Shown: positions 1-10,366, counted from the stretch's first letter. The stretch is DNA of 23,417 nt from Nemertoderma westbladi (GCA_032718475.1 JAUCBJ010003998.1:1-23417), one strand, 5' to 3'. Numbers and translations are program-made. The notes: generated from the sequence alone by a model not told the origin.

Positions 1-1991
1 GACCTTTAGCAGTTTAACCTGCCAAAATTTATATGTCTTCTAGTTAATTAAAACCACTTTAGCATACGACAATATTTTATGCTAATACGCAAAACATTAG
101 CCGAAGTCAGCCCATGCGCGATCATTCACCCGATGGATCTACACCCGGGAGACTGAATTCGGATGCTTGAATTGTATTATTACAGTGTAAGGTTGCAGTG
201 TATACCTAATGTATTATTCGATAGATCGTTAATAATTAATCTCTGACAGATATTATTGGCTTTCGGGAAATATTAACAGTTCCTTTAGGACGTGGCGCTT
301 TATCTATTTAAACAGAACTAGGACTTATACTAAACGCAACGATACTGCTTATGATTAAAGTATAAAGCGTATTCTTTAGGAAATACTTTGTTACCAATCA
401 CAATCATACACACTATTCTGCCGACCGTCAGTATATTTGATCACACATAAAGAGAGCAGCAATTGACTCACGTAGGGTCTGCTAAATAACATTGGATTCA
501 ATACACACCACATTAATATAAATCGCAATTGTTATGTATAGCCGGTCTCTCTAACCTGTAGTGTATCAAGAAAATTGGGAATTTGGGTGATTTATCCGTA
601 TTATCCAAATAGCAATATTTCCATCAACAAATAGGTACAATTAATAACTGACGGTAAAATAACAGTACAAACAATATGATTAATGCAATTAAATTAAGTG
701 AGTTAAGTGAGTTTCATTAGATTGATTAATTAGATTCGATTCGTTAAGTTAGTTAACAGTTTATACTTTCGATAATTCAAGCAGTTTACTAGAGTTCTTA
801 CCGAAAGGCCGGTGTTTCTGGCTTAGACAGCAATAACAACAAAGTAACAAGTAAAAGCAGTAAGACTGAACACTCTCCTTATGATCGACTAAAAAGCTAC
901 ACGTCGACAGGAAAAATCGCTCTGATTGGCTCAAGCCAAACAAAGAACCACACATCCAATGGCTGTTTCCATGTCAGCAACCAGCTGTTAGATGTCGTAA
1001 TATGAATCATCACGGCTAAGCTGTGAAAGGTAGTTGGTGCATTACAGGTTTTTTGCCTTACCATGTCCGCCAAAACACGTATATAGCAGAATTACTTTTA
1101 TGTCCGTTAAAACACCTGTAAAGGTACCTTGCGGGCGAGGGGAATATATATACAGTCAGAGAACCCTTTTAGAGTATTCCAGCGCCTGGGGGGGAACTGG
1201 CCAGCAAAGGCAAACGTATCAGTTATCCCACAAAAGCTTTTACACTGTGACTGCGGACACCTAAGATACACGTCTCATTACCTTGGTGATTAGAGCAGTT
1301 ACATCAGCCATGGTGTCATAGATTCATTGGAAGTTCGCATCGTAGGTTGCAGACTCACTTTCACTCTACTGTATGAACACCACGCCCAGTCTTGCTGAAC
1401 GTGAAACGTTATATATAATATGTGATACAAATATTACAGAGTGTAATTAAATGGAGAATCATTTTTAACCTAAGATCTACCGTATGACATTACTGTTACT
1501 ACTGTATTATTCCTCTTAGCAGAACTCATTAAAAGAATGATAACTCATCTAGACTATCGTCGTAGTACAGTTTAGTAGAGAACGTTTACTCTTGTACTTA
1601 GCGGAATTAATGATTTGTGAACAACCAACTAGCCTAGAGGGAAGCCTATTATACTCCGGAAAATAATCGATTCATTCGAAATCCTCCCCTTAGTGAAATC
1701 TCTACCATGCCCCGGGTGAAAGAGGAAATTAAATGCGACTCCATTAGCGCTGCTACATTCGATAAAGAAGATGATTCAATTTAATTTCGTAGGATTTCCT
1801 GGTAATGTACAGTAGTACTGTAGTTTGGATGAGAGTACAACGCAATGAATAAGACCGGATGGATAATGTATCGTACAGTTTCTGCCCTCAAGGAATGCTC
1901 AAAGCTCTTACCGAATAATAATTGGTTAAAACTTACTGTTCTTTTCTTCTGAAATTTAAGAACATACTTACGAGAAATCCATATAGGTGCT
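1..1991. other. AT-rich non-coding stretch, no gene recognised
   Basis: The short open frames here (for example 761-955 minus and 1034-1264 plus) have no recognisable domain, no conserved motif and no good splice context, and they look like chance frames. The next host-gene exon downstream (3872-3937) is internal and starts with an acceptor, so this stretch is probably part of an upstream intron of the same kinase gene. That is inference, because no C1-domain exon was found here. Confidence 0.5.
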
Positions 1992-2018
1992 GGGGGGGGG
2001 GGGGGGGGGGGGGGGGGG
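1992..2018 (+). repeat. 27-bp poly-G homopolymer
   Basis: An uninterrupted run of 27 G follows GGTGCT. The run creates proline- or glycine-rich spurious frames on both strands. It is one of at least six long G/C homopolymers in the window. Confidence 0.95.
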
Positions 2019-2188
2019 CAAAAGTCTGGTAAAACCATTCCCACCCCTTAATTATTCGTAGTAGGGACTTTGCATTACTAAAATAAAAAAACACATTAAT
2101 TAATCTCATATTAATAAAAAGCAAACAAATAGGGCAATTATTTAATTTACGCTTTTCTCTTCCATCAAACTCTTTTCAATTTTTTTCT

Positions 2189-2251
2189 CCCCCCCCCCCC
2201 CCTTTCTTCCATTTCCGTCATTTTTACCCCCCCCCCCCCCCCCCCGCCCCC
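2189..2251 (+). repeat. Two poly-C tracts separated by a T-rich motif
   Basis: There is a 14-C run (2189-2202), then a T-rich spacer holding CCATTTCCGTCATTTTT, then a 19-C run (2227-2245), one G and five more C. Nearly the same spacer motif (CCATTTCCGTAATTTTTT) recurs just after the second tract, so a module of C-run plus CCATTTCCGT was duplicated. The opposite strand is G-quadruplex or i-motif prone. Confidence 0.85.
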
Positions 2252-2753
2252 TTCTCCCATTTCCGTAATTTTTTACGTATTTTTTACGTGTAAGAGTTGT
2301 CACTCGCGTTGCTTCGCTTCTAGTTGGAAGTCCAGTTACCGTGTTCGAAGTCGTGTCGAGTCGCTATTGGATAATAAATACGGTTTCAATAGCTACAGAT
2401 TGTTAAAACCCGGGAGATAGTGTGGCGCCCTTGTTGTCTTATACAGTCGAGAGAGATTAATCATTTGGTTATATCCTGTTTCATCTTCACTTTTTTTATA
2501 TGTTTATATTTGAACAAAATTGTTTGACCCTCAATCAACAAACATACAGTAGATGAATTATCAATATAAATAGATGTTAACATCAGTCACTAAAATACAG
2601 AACTATCAACTGAGAATATCAAATTAGCGGAAAGAGAATAAAGCTGCCTTTTTGACATACTGGTGACAGATAATGTTCCAAACGAGGTTATTGACGATTG
2701 AGGAGTAGAAAACAGATAGACAGGCATACGGCTATGCACGAGGTAACCTTCCA
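2252..2753. other. Non-coding stretch, nothing recognised
   Basis: This is AT-rich sequence without a credible exon, RNA gene or repeat that I can identify. It is probably intronic. Confidence 0.5.
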
Positions 2754-2810
2754 AAATGATAGCTAATTGGCTAAATGATAGCTAATTGGCTAAATGATAG
2801 CTAATTGGCT
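2754..2810 (+). repeat. Perfect 19-bp tandem repeat, three copies
   Basis: The unit AAATGATAGCTAATTGGCT occurs three times in a row without mismatch. A partial fourth copy (AGATAGCTAT) follows. This is a simple minisatellite in non-coding DNA. Confidence 0.95.
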
Positions 2811-2969
2811 AGATAGCTATTAGGCCTACTATTGCTTTTCTGCCAGCCCAATATAAGCCTTTAATCACTCAATTAATACTGTATCTTGTTTATTATAACC
2901 TTGGATAATATAAACTACTTCGATAATTAGTAAATTGATTCTGTATTGGTTTTAAATCCGTTTTCTCGA

Positions 2970-3028
2970 ACTGGAAATAAGTCGTCAGACTTTGAGAATA
3001 ACCCCTGGCCAACCAAATAAAACTTTAT
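2970..3028 (+). mobile_element. 3' fragment of a tRNA-derived SINE
   Basis: The stretch ACTGGAAATAAGTCGTCAGA and the following TTTG...AATAACCCCTGGCC match, with few changes, the 3' body of the SINE on the minus strand near 21295-21335 (ACTGGAAATAAATCGTCAGA..., TAATCCCTGGCC). The tRNA head is absent. The fragment ends directly at a 25-G run. Confidence 0.7.
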
Positions 3029-3053
3029 GGGGGGGGGGGGGGGGGGGGGGGGG
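3029..3053 (+). repeat. 25-bp poly-G homopolymer
   Basis: An uninterrupted run of 25 G lies at the end of the SINE fragment. It produces the polyglycine frames seen between 2992 and 3266, which are not genes. Confidence 0.95.
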
Positions 3054-3420
3054 ATTTCGGGCCCCAGACATTCCCCACTTTCGAACATCTGTCTGCCCCC
3101 TGGTGGTGGTAATTACCGCGATATCATTAAGGAACGGTCGCCTTGTATATTTTACTACCCTGTTCTACAGTACATACCTAAATTATTGATTGATCTCAGT
3201 GTTATACCGAGTACAATAAGGAGGAGGGCAGAATGGGAAATGAGTTCAGATTATCATACGGATTAAACCGATTACATAGTTTAATCTGGAACTGGTAGAG
3301 ATGCCTAGGCCTGGTGTCTTGTGTTACTCCCCCAATAATAATGTAAGACAAGGAATTATTATTAATGCTCACCATTATTCTCTAACTTGCAACTACTACT
3401 ATCGGGTAACTTTTGGTACT

Positions 3421-3438
3421 GTTTCCCCATGGGGAAAC
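3421..3438. repeat. Perfect 18-bp palindrome
   Basis: GTTTCCCCATGGGGAAAC is its own reverse complement. It could be a hairpin or a dimeric binding site, and it may be chance. Nothing next to it suggests which. Confidence 0.8.
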
Positions 3439-3713
3439 ACATTATTCTACCTACTATAATAATTATAACAGGCCATGGAAGGCATTCTCCATAAATTTAA
3501 GTTTTATATATATACAGTACAGTAACATAATTTTTACGTCTCTTCCAGACACGTCAGCTTTGTCCCGACTGTTAGGTCTACTGTAGTTCTGAAATTCTGG
3601 TTATACAGTACTACAATACCGTTTTACCGTTATCTGAAATATATAATAAATGTCCTTATTCATCGCGGGGATCCGAAAATTTTATCATATTATCGTTGTG
3701 TGATTCTATAAAT

Positions 3714-3777
3714 GTTGTTATTGTACATGTATGGTTGGTTCTAGTACATGTAACTGTTGTTCTTTAACATGTAACGT
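3714..3777 (+). repeat. Degenerate tandem motif with ACATGTA core
   Basis: Three similar segments of about 25 bp, each with TGTT and GTACATGTA or AACATGTAAC, follow each other. They are about 150 bp upstream of the MARCKS-segment exon. Divergence is high, so the call is tentative. Confidence 0.4.
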
Positions 3778-3871
3778 TTCTCAAATGATTGATTAACAAT
3801 TATCATAGAACCTGCAACCTCACAAATCTATGAGTTGTATTTTATTTACTATTAATGTTATTTTCGTTTAG

Positions 3872-3937
3872 GCATCATTTCGAAGTTCTTCAAAAGGAAG
3901 AAAATTATCGGTGAAAAAAAGACCAAGTAGCAATAAG
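3872..3937 (+). CDS. DGKZ/DGKI-like: Type IV diacylglycerol kinase, exon for MARCKS-like basic segment
   Basis: This exon has 66 nt, 22 codons and phase 0 at both ends, with acceptor TTTCGTTTAG and donor AAG/GTAAGT. The peptide contains ASFRSSSKGRKLSVKKR, a Ser/Lys/Arg-rich stretch. In DGK zeta and iota a basic MARCKS phosphorylation-site-like segment sits between the second C1 domain and the catalytic domain, and is known there as a PKC-regulated nuclear localisation signal. The next exon (10367) continues in frame exactly where the catalytic domain should begin. Being frame-neutral, the exon could be skipped without disturbing downstream frame (inference). The short length makes recognition rest mainly on composition and on the following exons. 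Confidence 0.8.
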
Positions 3938-4204
3938 GTAAGTTCCAAACATTTCAACAACATTACGCTGCTACACATAAATAAATTTATGTACATGTAT
4001 ATTTGATATAAATTATTTTGTAATATTTACATATCAATTCTGAAATGTGTCTAATATATTAAATTATATAATGTCTCTCACTTACCAGATATATAATATT
4101 AGTTTATAATATATAAAGTAACTGTTCTTTCTTTTCATTTTCTTTCATTAGTTTTAATTTTGTATAAAGAAATTATATTTCTATAATGCGAAAGATTTCC
4201 TAGA

Positions 4205-4775
4205 GGGATCCGTAAGTCAGAAGGGAAGGGACCTTCAAATGCGTAAGGGGAAGGCATGGGCAGCATTGAAGAGTCTCTCCAGGATTTGGAAGTCTCATAG
4301 AATAAAACGGAACCTTAAAGGTTCCATAATTTAGGGCAGCAGTAGTTCCAGTACTCCTCTATGGGAGTCCATGCTGGGCTCGAACTGCTGAGTGACACCA
4401 AATCTCTGGCTGGCGCTTTCACAAGAATGCTACGCCGGGTTCATTGTGTCAAGTAAAATGCACACAATTCCTATCAGACTCTATACAACATTCGAGATGT
4501 TCCATTAGTCTCCCCTAGCTTGACACTTGAACGGAACCGCCTCCGCTTTGCAGGGGAATGCATGGTCAGCCTGTGCACAATCGTGTGCTTTGGCGGTCCC
4601 ATGGAGAGATTTAGTATGGTTGACAGCCCATGACTTTCTTGAAACGCGTCTTAAAGGAGACAGGCCTTGAAGATAAGGATAATATATCTCTCGGAATTTA
4701 TCTTGAAAGTCATGGGGGATAGGGAGTTGTGGCGGCGCAATTTTGTCGATGAGCCGGCATAATATTTTTAATGCA
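4205..4775 (+). mobile_element. LINE family A, 5'-truncated decayed copy
   Basis: This copy aligns over its whole length with the 3' part of the longer LINE at about 9336-9890. Shared stretches include AAGGCATGGGCAGC, CTCCTCTATGGGAGTCCATG, AATGCTACGCCGGGTT and the terminal GTCGATGAGCCGGCA. It corresponds to the region behind the reverse transcriptase core. Stops and indels break every frame, so it is a dead fragment older than the main copy. The minus-strand frame 4505-4969 is merely its antisense. Confidence 0.9.
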
Positions 4776-4979
4776 CACTGTATTGGAGCATTGATATAGA
4801 TAGGTGGTGGAAAATTATTTTTGTTATGCCTACATAGTATCTCAATGTGCAGCTGCAATGAAACAGGCCGATTATATATTGAACCACAGTAGTAGAGATC
4901 ATAATCTCTACCTCCTAAAAAGCGATTCGCAAAAGGGAAAAGGAAGAACCCTTGGCTGCATTCCTCCAAATTAAAAGAA

Positions 4980-6235
4980 AGAACAGAGGTGTCACGACAA
5001 CTTTACAAAGCGTGGCATGATTGTCAGGACCATGAAGACAAAGAACGCCTTAAGGGAGCTTTTCACTCATCAAAAAAACATTTTCGTAAATTTAGAATTT
5101 TCTTAGTAAAAGAATCAGCGGTGTTACAAAAAAATACAAACAAAAACCCAAATCTTTCTGGACATACTTTGGAAGAGAGTCAGCATACAATCAGTCAGAA
5201 CTCCTACAGTCAGAACTCCTAATTCGTGACAAATTTTCATACAAGGCCACCACAAAATAGTCTGATGATATAAACATCCTAAGAGAGTCACTTCTGCTTC
5301 GGTGCAAAGGCACAAAATCCCCAAACATTTCGCCAATCACAATACGCAAGTCATAGCACAATTAAACAAGGGTAAGTCTCCTGACTTCAAATCCATAACT
5401 GTAGAACATTTACTTCACACGAACCCTGGGACAACCTGCACAGCAATTTCCCTTATATCCAATGGCAGTATCCGCCTTGGTGCAGTTCCCCAATGCAATG
5501 CTTTGGTGACACAGTCGTTACCCACCTATAAACTCATATAGACCGATAGCCACAGTTTATATACATTGGATAAAATATTTGAAGGTTGCATCCTGCAATT
5601 ACATTTCATGGACCAGGGGGCTCTTAATCATACTCACCAGCTAGGCTTCAAAAATTGAATAGGTACAGATCCTGCCATCAGCTTAATCCTGGAATCTATG
5701 GAACATTATAGGAAGAATGGGTCTCCTCTTTACCTGTGCCAGTTAGATATAGAATCGGCATTTGAAGAAATCGACCACATTAGCATCTTTAAAAACTTAG
5801 CAGATATTATAATCCCTTACTGTGCTACTATAGTTCCTACTACTTCACAACTGCTTTTATCTTAATTTCAACAGTTTAATTGATATCTTTGGTACAGTAT
5901 AAGGCTGCAAAAAGGTGACAGGCAAGGTTCACTACTTTCACCTATGATCTTCAACATCTACATCTCATCCATCCTGTCCAAGTTAGAAAAGGCGGGGTAC
6001 GGTTGTCGGCTCACATCCTTGTGGTTAGGGGCGCTAAGCTACGCAGATGACCTTCTATTAATTGAAGCCACTAGAACTTATGGCCTCCATCATCGCAGAT
6101 GAAACAAAACTCCTTAACCTTAGAATCGAGCCAACCAAAACAAACTGGGTTTACATGCCTAGCCTACCACACACAACTTTCATTAATATCAACGGCCACC
6201 TTACTACTGAAGGTCAGGTATTCTAGGTCATTGAT
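4980..6235 (+). pseudogene. Decayed LINE reverse transcriptase of a second family
   Basis: Scattered frames on the + strand give reverse transcriptase blocks in the correct order. A lysine-rich segment (YKAWHDCQDHEDKERLKGAF, from about 5005) comes first. RT block A follows as LYLCQLDIESAFEEIDH (about 5730-5780), then block B as GDRQGSLLSPMIFNIYIS (about 5910-5970), and the catalytic block C as LSYADDLLLIEAT (about 6035-6075). A thumb-like segment (LNLRIEPTKTNWVYM) follows near 6115. Many stops and frameshifts interrupt it. The endonuclease part is missing or unrecognisable. The YADD box and block sequences differ from LINE family A next door, so it is a separate family. The clade cannot be fixed without a database search. 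Confidence 0.8.
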
Positions 6236-6390
6236 CAAGAATACTTGTCACCTCCATGCAGCATAAAGGAGATGCCACCTGTAGCTGCATAGACCCTCTT
6301 ACTGGGGCAAATCTGGTCCTGTAACTAGGACCCCCTTCGTTCTGGGATATGGACGCCCTTGGTCCTGGATTAAGGACCCATATACTTGGC

Positions 6391-6615
6391 TACAGGGGTA
6401 TATGGCCTGGCCAGGCAGATGGTGATCTACCAATGGCTGGTCAGGAGTAGAGTGTTCTCATGTCCACTCTGAGTGCACTTCACTGCGACCTGCACCTGGC
6501 AGCAGGGGTACAGGGCATGGCCCAGCAGATGAGCTGCACAGCCAATGGTGGGTCATGTGCGCCAGAGTAGATATGGGTGATGGGCTTCATATCTGACTCC
6601 ACTGCGACACCCACC
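6391..6615 (+). repeat. Two imperfect 110-bp tandem repeats in LINE 5' region
   Basis: The segment beginning CAGGGGTATATGGCCTGGCC at about 6393 recurs at about 6503 as CAGGGGTACAGGGCATGGCC. Both copies continue through CAGATG, a CCAATGG box, AGAGTAGA-like sequence and CACTGCGAC. Such monomeric repeats in a LINE 5' UTR often carry the internal promoter; that role is inferred here. Confidence 0.7.
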
Positions 6616-6690
6616 CTGTGGAATGGCAAACCAGCTGTGGTAGTTGCCCCGTGAGCTGACTCGGCAAAAAATGCACCCCCAACCCCCACT

Positions 6691-7116
6691 ATGGATTACA
6701 TTAGTAATGCGGAGGTCCAGCCACTAGAGGCCAGTGGAATGACTGGACACAATCGGCCTCACAGGCGTCAGTTATCTCCTGACCGGCTGCCTGTCTCACC
6801 CCCTACTGGAGAGAGAGCGGCAAACAATTCTTTGAGTCCCTTTCCTGATGACCTTTCTGGCCCAAACCCTGGGTCACCAGGGAGGCCAGATTGTGAGGGG
6901 GAGAGGGATTCTGGATTTGGAGGCTACTCTCATGTTCCACCCCGACCAACAAAGCCATTGGTGAATCTGAGGCAAGTCACTAGACTAGCCTCAGTAAACA
7001 CCCTAACACTCGTGTCCCCAATGCGACAAGGTGAGCTGACTGCCTTGGCAGATAAGCTTTCTCTTAGTGCAGTGGGTGTTCAAGAGCACCGAATGAAGAC
7101 TGGACAGACTGATTAG
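6691..7116 (+). pseudogene. LINE A ORF, N-terminal part with start of endonuclease
   Basis: The frame opens at ATG 6691 with a Pro/Ser-rich leader of about 95 residues. It then enters the AP-endonuclease fold with SVNTLTLVSPMRQGELTALA and the VQEHR motif (first catalytic strand region). It ends at TAG 7114-7116. The next frame (from 7132) is in the same phase (441 nt from 6691 to 7132, a multiple of 3), so this is a single in-frame stop in one ORF and not a separate gene. The leader has no CCHC knuckle that I can see. Confidence 0.8.
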
Positions 7117-7131
7117 GTTCTGATTAAGGAC

Positions 7132-8748
7132 ATGGGGGGCGGTTGGCGACTCGCCCTCGCTTCAGCAGATGATAGTGGCAATGGTGGAATTGGTCTATTG
7201 ATGAATCCAACTGCACATGCAGCATTGGACAAAAAAGACCAAATCACTAACCGCATCATCCGTTGCCACTTCTCATGTTCTGGAAGACTGGCTAAGAAGT
7301 TTCCTAAGGTGGTTCTGATTGTATGCTACTCTCCAACTAGTGTTGCCCCTGCAGAGGAGGTGGAAAATTTCTACCAGAATCTACAAGCAGCTACTGATGG
7401 AGTGGATCAGCATGCATTCTTAACATTCCTGGGAGACTTTAATGCAAGTCTGCATCAATCACCTACATCGCCCTGGGTCTATAGCAATAGTGTTAACCGA
7501 AATTCCGTCCATCTTCAGGATTTTATCTCTGGAAATGGATTGTTTTCGGCTGGAACCCAGTTCAAGAAGCGAACTGGAAAGCTATGGACTCATAGTGGAC
7601 CCAGTGGTCACAAGTCCCAGATAGACCATATCCTGTTTCGTAGGAAATACAGGAGCTCTATACAAGACTGTAATGCATTTACACTACGACCCTTCTCCAG
7701 TGATCACCGCCTTATTGTGGCCAAGGGAAGACTTAGTCTACGTGCTAGCAGAACAACGAAATCTGTCTTGCCGCGGCATGACTGGTCCACTCTGTTGCAA
7801 CAGCCAAGTGTGAGATCCAGCTTCACACTACAGCTGAGCAACAGGTATGAGATTCTTGCCTCTGAGGCGGCAGATCACTGTGAGGGCTATACTGCCTTCA
7901 CAGAGGCAGTTAAGTTAGCAGCTGCAGAAACAGTTCCTGTATACCCTCGAAACAGGAAACGGGCCCCCTGGACTGACAACAAAATTCAGAAGTGCCGAAA
8001 TAACCTCTACAAGGCGCAGAAAGAGTCCAGACTCAAACAGACTACAGCGGCCAAAAATGCAGTTAAGGCTGCATCTAGGTCCCTGAACAGGCAGTACTCT
8101 GTTAATTTACAGGAGCTAATAAACCAACAGGTTGATGCCATCAATGATGCTGACGACAGCAGGCAATCATCCCAGGCATGGAGATCGATCAACTTGCTTG
8201 CTGGTCGAAAAAGCCAACCAACCACCAAGGTTAAGGCTGAATCACCAGCCGATCGTCTCAATGGTTGGAAGGCCCACTTTGAAAAGCTCCTCAATAATGA
8301 CAGGGTATTGCCTGATAACTTTATAGAAGTAAAAGTGTCTGAGTCTGTACTCCCAGATATTCCCATTGGTGATATCTCCTTTGCAGAAGTGAAGGCTGCT
8401 GCAAAGAGCATTAAGACCAATCGTGCCAGTGGAGTAGATGGTGTTCCCCCTGAGGTCTTTAAAATACTTGAGTGTTTAAAGCTCATCTATCCCATCATAG
8501 TAGACATGTACCGAACAACAAGAGTCCCACAAGAAATGAAACCAAATAAGTTGGTGCCAGTTCCCAAGAAGGGCAACCTAACACTCTATGGTTCTTTTCG
8601 GGGAATCTCATTAATCTCGATTGCTGCAAAGCTATACAATAGAATTCTATTAAATCGTATCAGGGATCCCATTGAGAGACTGGTCCGTGGAAATCAGAAT
8701 GGGTTCCGTAAAGGTCGTGGGACCATGGAGCCCATTTTGGCACTTAGA
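7132..8748 (+). pseudogene. LINE A ORF, AP-endonuclease core and N-terminal half of RT
   Basis: Numbering is from ATG 7132. Endonuclease signatures are GDFNA (101-105), QIDHIL (163-168) and SDHRLIV (190-196), the Asp/Asn and Asp/His catalytic pairs of the APE family. A lysine-rich linker (about 275-330) follows. RT then starts with ASGVDGVPPE (432-441), VPVPKKGNL (475-483) and FRGISLISIAAKLYNRIL (489-506), then QNGFRKGRGT (522-531). Homology stops after ALR near 8748. The frame then runs a few meaningless residues to a stop at 8778, because the protein continues in another frame from about 8750. Role: target-primed retrotransposition in the nucleus when intact. Confidence 0.92.
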
Positions 8749-8749
8749 T

Positions 8750-9889
8750 CATCTGCATCTGGCTGTTATCTTTGTTGACTTCTTCAAGGCTTTTGATTCA
8801 GTCTCTCGCTCACGTATGTTCAGCATACTTTCATTATATGGGATTCCTGATGAAATTATTGCAGCAATCAGATCAGTATACGATGGTTCGACAACATTTT
8901 TGTCTACTGTTAACGGTGACACAGAACCATTTGAAGTGTTATGGGGCGTCCTCCAGGGAGACACACTTGCACCATTCTTGTTCATAATTGTTGTTGACTA
9001 TGTTCTACGCATGTCCTTAGATCATCATAATGATGATGGGGTGATGATAACCCCACCTACTGGCTCCAGAAGTCGAGGAAATCCTGCCAAGTACCTAACT
9101 GATCTAGACTTTGCTGATGACTTAGGAGTACTCTCAGAATCACTAGAGGGAGCCCAACGGCTCCTCAGCTCATTAGAACATGCTGCTTCTAGTGTTGGTC
9201 TTTTTATTTACTCCAGAAAGATCAAAATTTTGACAGCTAACTTTGAAAGTCCTCGGCAAGTCTCTGATCGGATGAGCATAAGCTCAAAAGATGGTATGCT
9301 TGAGCATGTGGACGACTTCTGTTACCTGGGATCATGGATCCGGAAGTCAGGTGAGAACCTTCGAATACGTAAGGGAAAGGCATGGGCAGCCTTGAATAGG
9401 CTTTCCAGGATTTGGAAGTCACCGAGAATTAATCGGAAACTTAAGGTCCGATTATTTAGAGCAGCAGTAGTTCCAGTGCTCCTCTATGGGAGTCCATGCT
9501 GGGCTCTAACTGCTGAGGACACTAAATCTCTGGATGGCACATTCACAAGAATGCTACGCCGGGTTTATTGTGTCAAGTACAATGCACACATCTCCAACCA
9601 GACACTATATAACATTGGAGGTGTCTCATTGGTTCCCCCAAGCTTGACACTAGAACAAAATTGCCTCCGCTTTGCAGGACATTGCTTTCGCCGTGAGGAC
9701 CAGCCAGTGCATAATTTTGTACTTTGGCAGCCTCATGGAGTGAATAAGCATGGTGGACAGCCCATGACTTTCTTGAGACGCATCTTAAAGGACACTGGCC
9801 TTGAAGATGCGGATGATCTAGCAAATGTCATTGGTGATAGGGAGTTGTGGCGGTGCAATTTTGTCGATAAGCCGGCACAGCATTCTTAA
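8750..9889 (+). pseudogene. LINE A ORF, catalytic RT half and C-terminal region
   Basis: The open frame formally begins at 8672, but homology starts about 8750 with HLHLAVIFVDFFKAFDSVS (RT block A, catalytic Asp). Block B follows as GVLQGDTLAPFLF and block C as LDFADDLGVL, the catalytic FADD box near 9105-9125. A thumb region (YLGSWI, AWAALNRLSRIWKS, VPVLLYGSPCWAL, RMLRRVYCVKY) and a Cys/His-poor tail ending in ELWRCNFVDKPAQHS come next. The usual residues between ALR and HLHLAV are missing, so a small deletion that also shifted the frame is the likely cause. The catalytic residues are intact, so inactivation looks recent. Confidence 0.92.
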
Positions 9890-9922
9890 AAATGCAGATG
9901 CGGATCCTAGTAGTAGTACTAC

Positions 9923-10366
9923 TGAAAGTCAATCCTTGGTATTCCTGGGGTTTACCATCTCGGTTCAGGAGGCGCAGGGCAAGGAGCCTTAGAGCACTGC
10001 ATGCAATTTAATTGTAATGTAATGGATTTCACGTGGCTCTAGCACGTTAAGCTCCTTAAACGGCTTAGTATCTCCAAAGGTTCCAAAATTTTTTTCTTTT
10101 TACCTTATTGTATTGGTTTCTGGCTATCAATACTGTCATGAAAATAATTCCCACTAGAACACGGTCCTTCAATGACTCTGGTGATGTCATAATATAATTT
10201 TATGCTGATAATACAAAATACTTTTGGTGCCTTTGCTTAGCTGTACGTTGTGCAATTTTACTCATCAGATTATCCGATTTTTACTGGGATCTAACATATA
10301 TTTCACAGATACTGTAGATTCGCTTTATTTTTGTCTATATAAGTTAACATTATGGTTTCTTTTTAG
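9923..10366. other. End of intron 1, nothing recognised
   Basis: A GC-richer stretch follows the LINE tail (about 9925-10060), and AT-rich DNA leads into the TTTCTTTTTAG acceptor at 10356-10366. No exon, RNA gene or repeat was recognised. Confidence 0.5.

Larger units (their letters stand above)
3054..3871. other. Non-coding stretch upstream of kinase exon
   Basis: This is intron-like AT-rich DNA. It contains an 18-bp palindrome (3421-3438), a degenerate triple repeat around ACATGTA (about 3714-3777), and several TACAGTA motifs. It ends in a pyrimidine-rich tract and TTTAG acceptor at 3861-3871. No coding sequence was recognised. Confidence 0.6.
6300..9922 (+). mobile_element. LINE family A, nearly full-length non-LTR retrotransposon
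   Basis: The element has a GC-richer 5' region with tandem repeats (about 6300-6690) and one long ORF for an AP-like endonuclease and reverse transcriptase (6691-9889). A short 3' end finishes in an AGTAGTAGTA microsatellite tail near 9910-9922. The ORF is interrupted by one stop and one frameshift. The orientation is the same as the host kinase gene. The exact 5' border is uncertain because the upstream side is another LINE relic, and I found no target-site duplication by eye. Two 3' fragments of the same family are at 4205-4775 and 18690-18810. Confidence 0.88.
3938..10366 (+). other. Intron 1 of the kinase gene, filled with retroelements
   Basis: The 6429-bp intron runs from GTAAGT at 3938 to TTTTTAG at 10366. 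About 5.5 kb of it is LINE sequence in the same orientation as the host gene. The remainder (3938-4204, 4776-4979 and 9923-10366) is AT-rich DNA in which I recognise nothing. Confidence 0.75.

Noticed and set aside
1781-2124. Proline-rich open frames on the minus strand
   Set aside because: They are created by the 27-G run and have no other protein-like feature.
2992-3266. Glycine-rich open frames on the plus strand
   Set aside because: They are created by the 25-G run; the first part is a SINE fragment.
1-3871. Search for upstream C1-domain exons
   Set aside because: No Cys/His pattern of a C1 domain was found in an open, splice-bounded segment.
4505-4969. 154-residue open frame on the minus strand
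   Set aside because: It is antisense of a LINE family A fragment and of adjoining non-coding DNA; the + strand match to 9640-9890 explains the sequence.
8007-8486. 159-residue open frame on the minus strand
   Set aside because: It lies entirely antisense to the LINE endonuclease-RT ORF, which has clear catalytic motifs.
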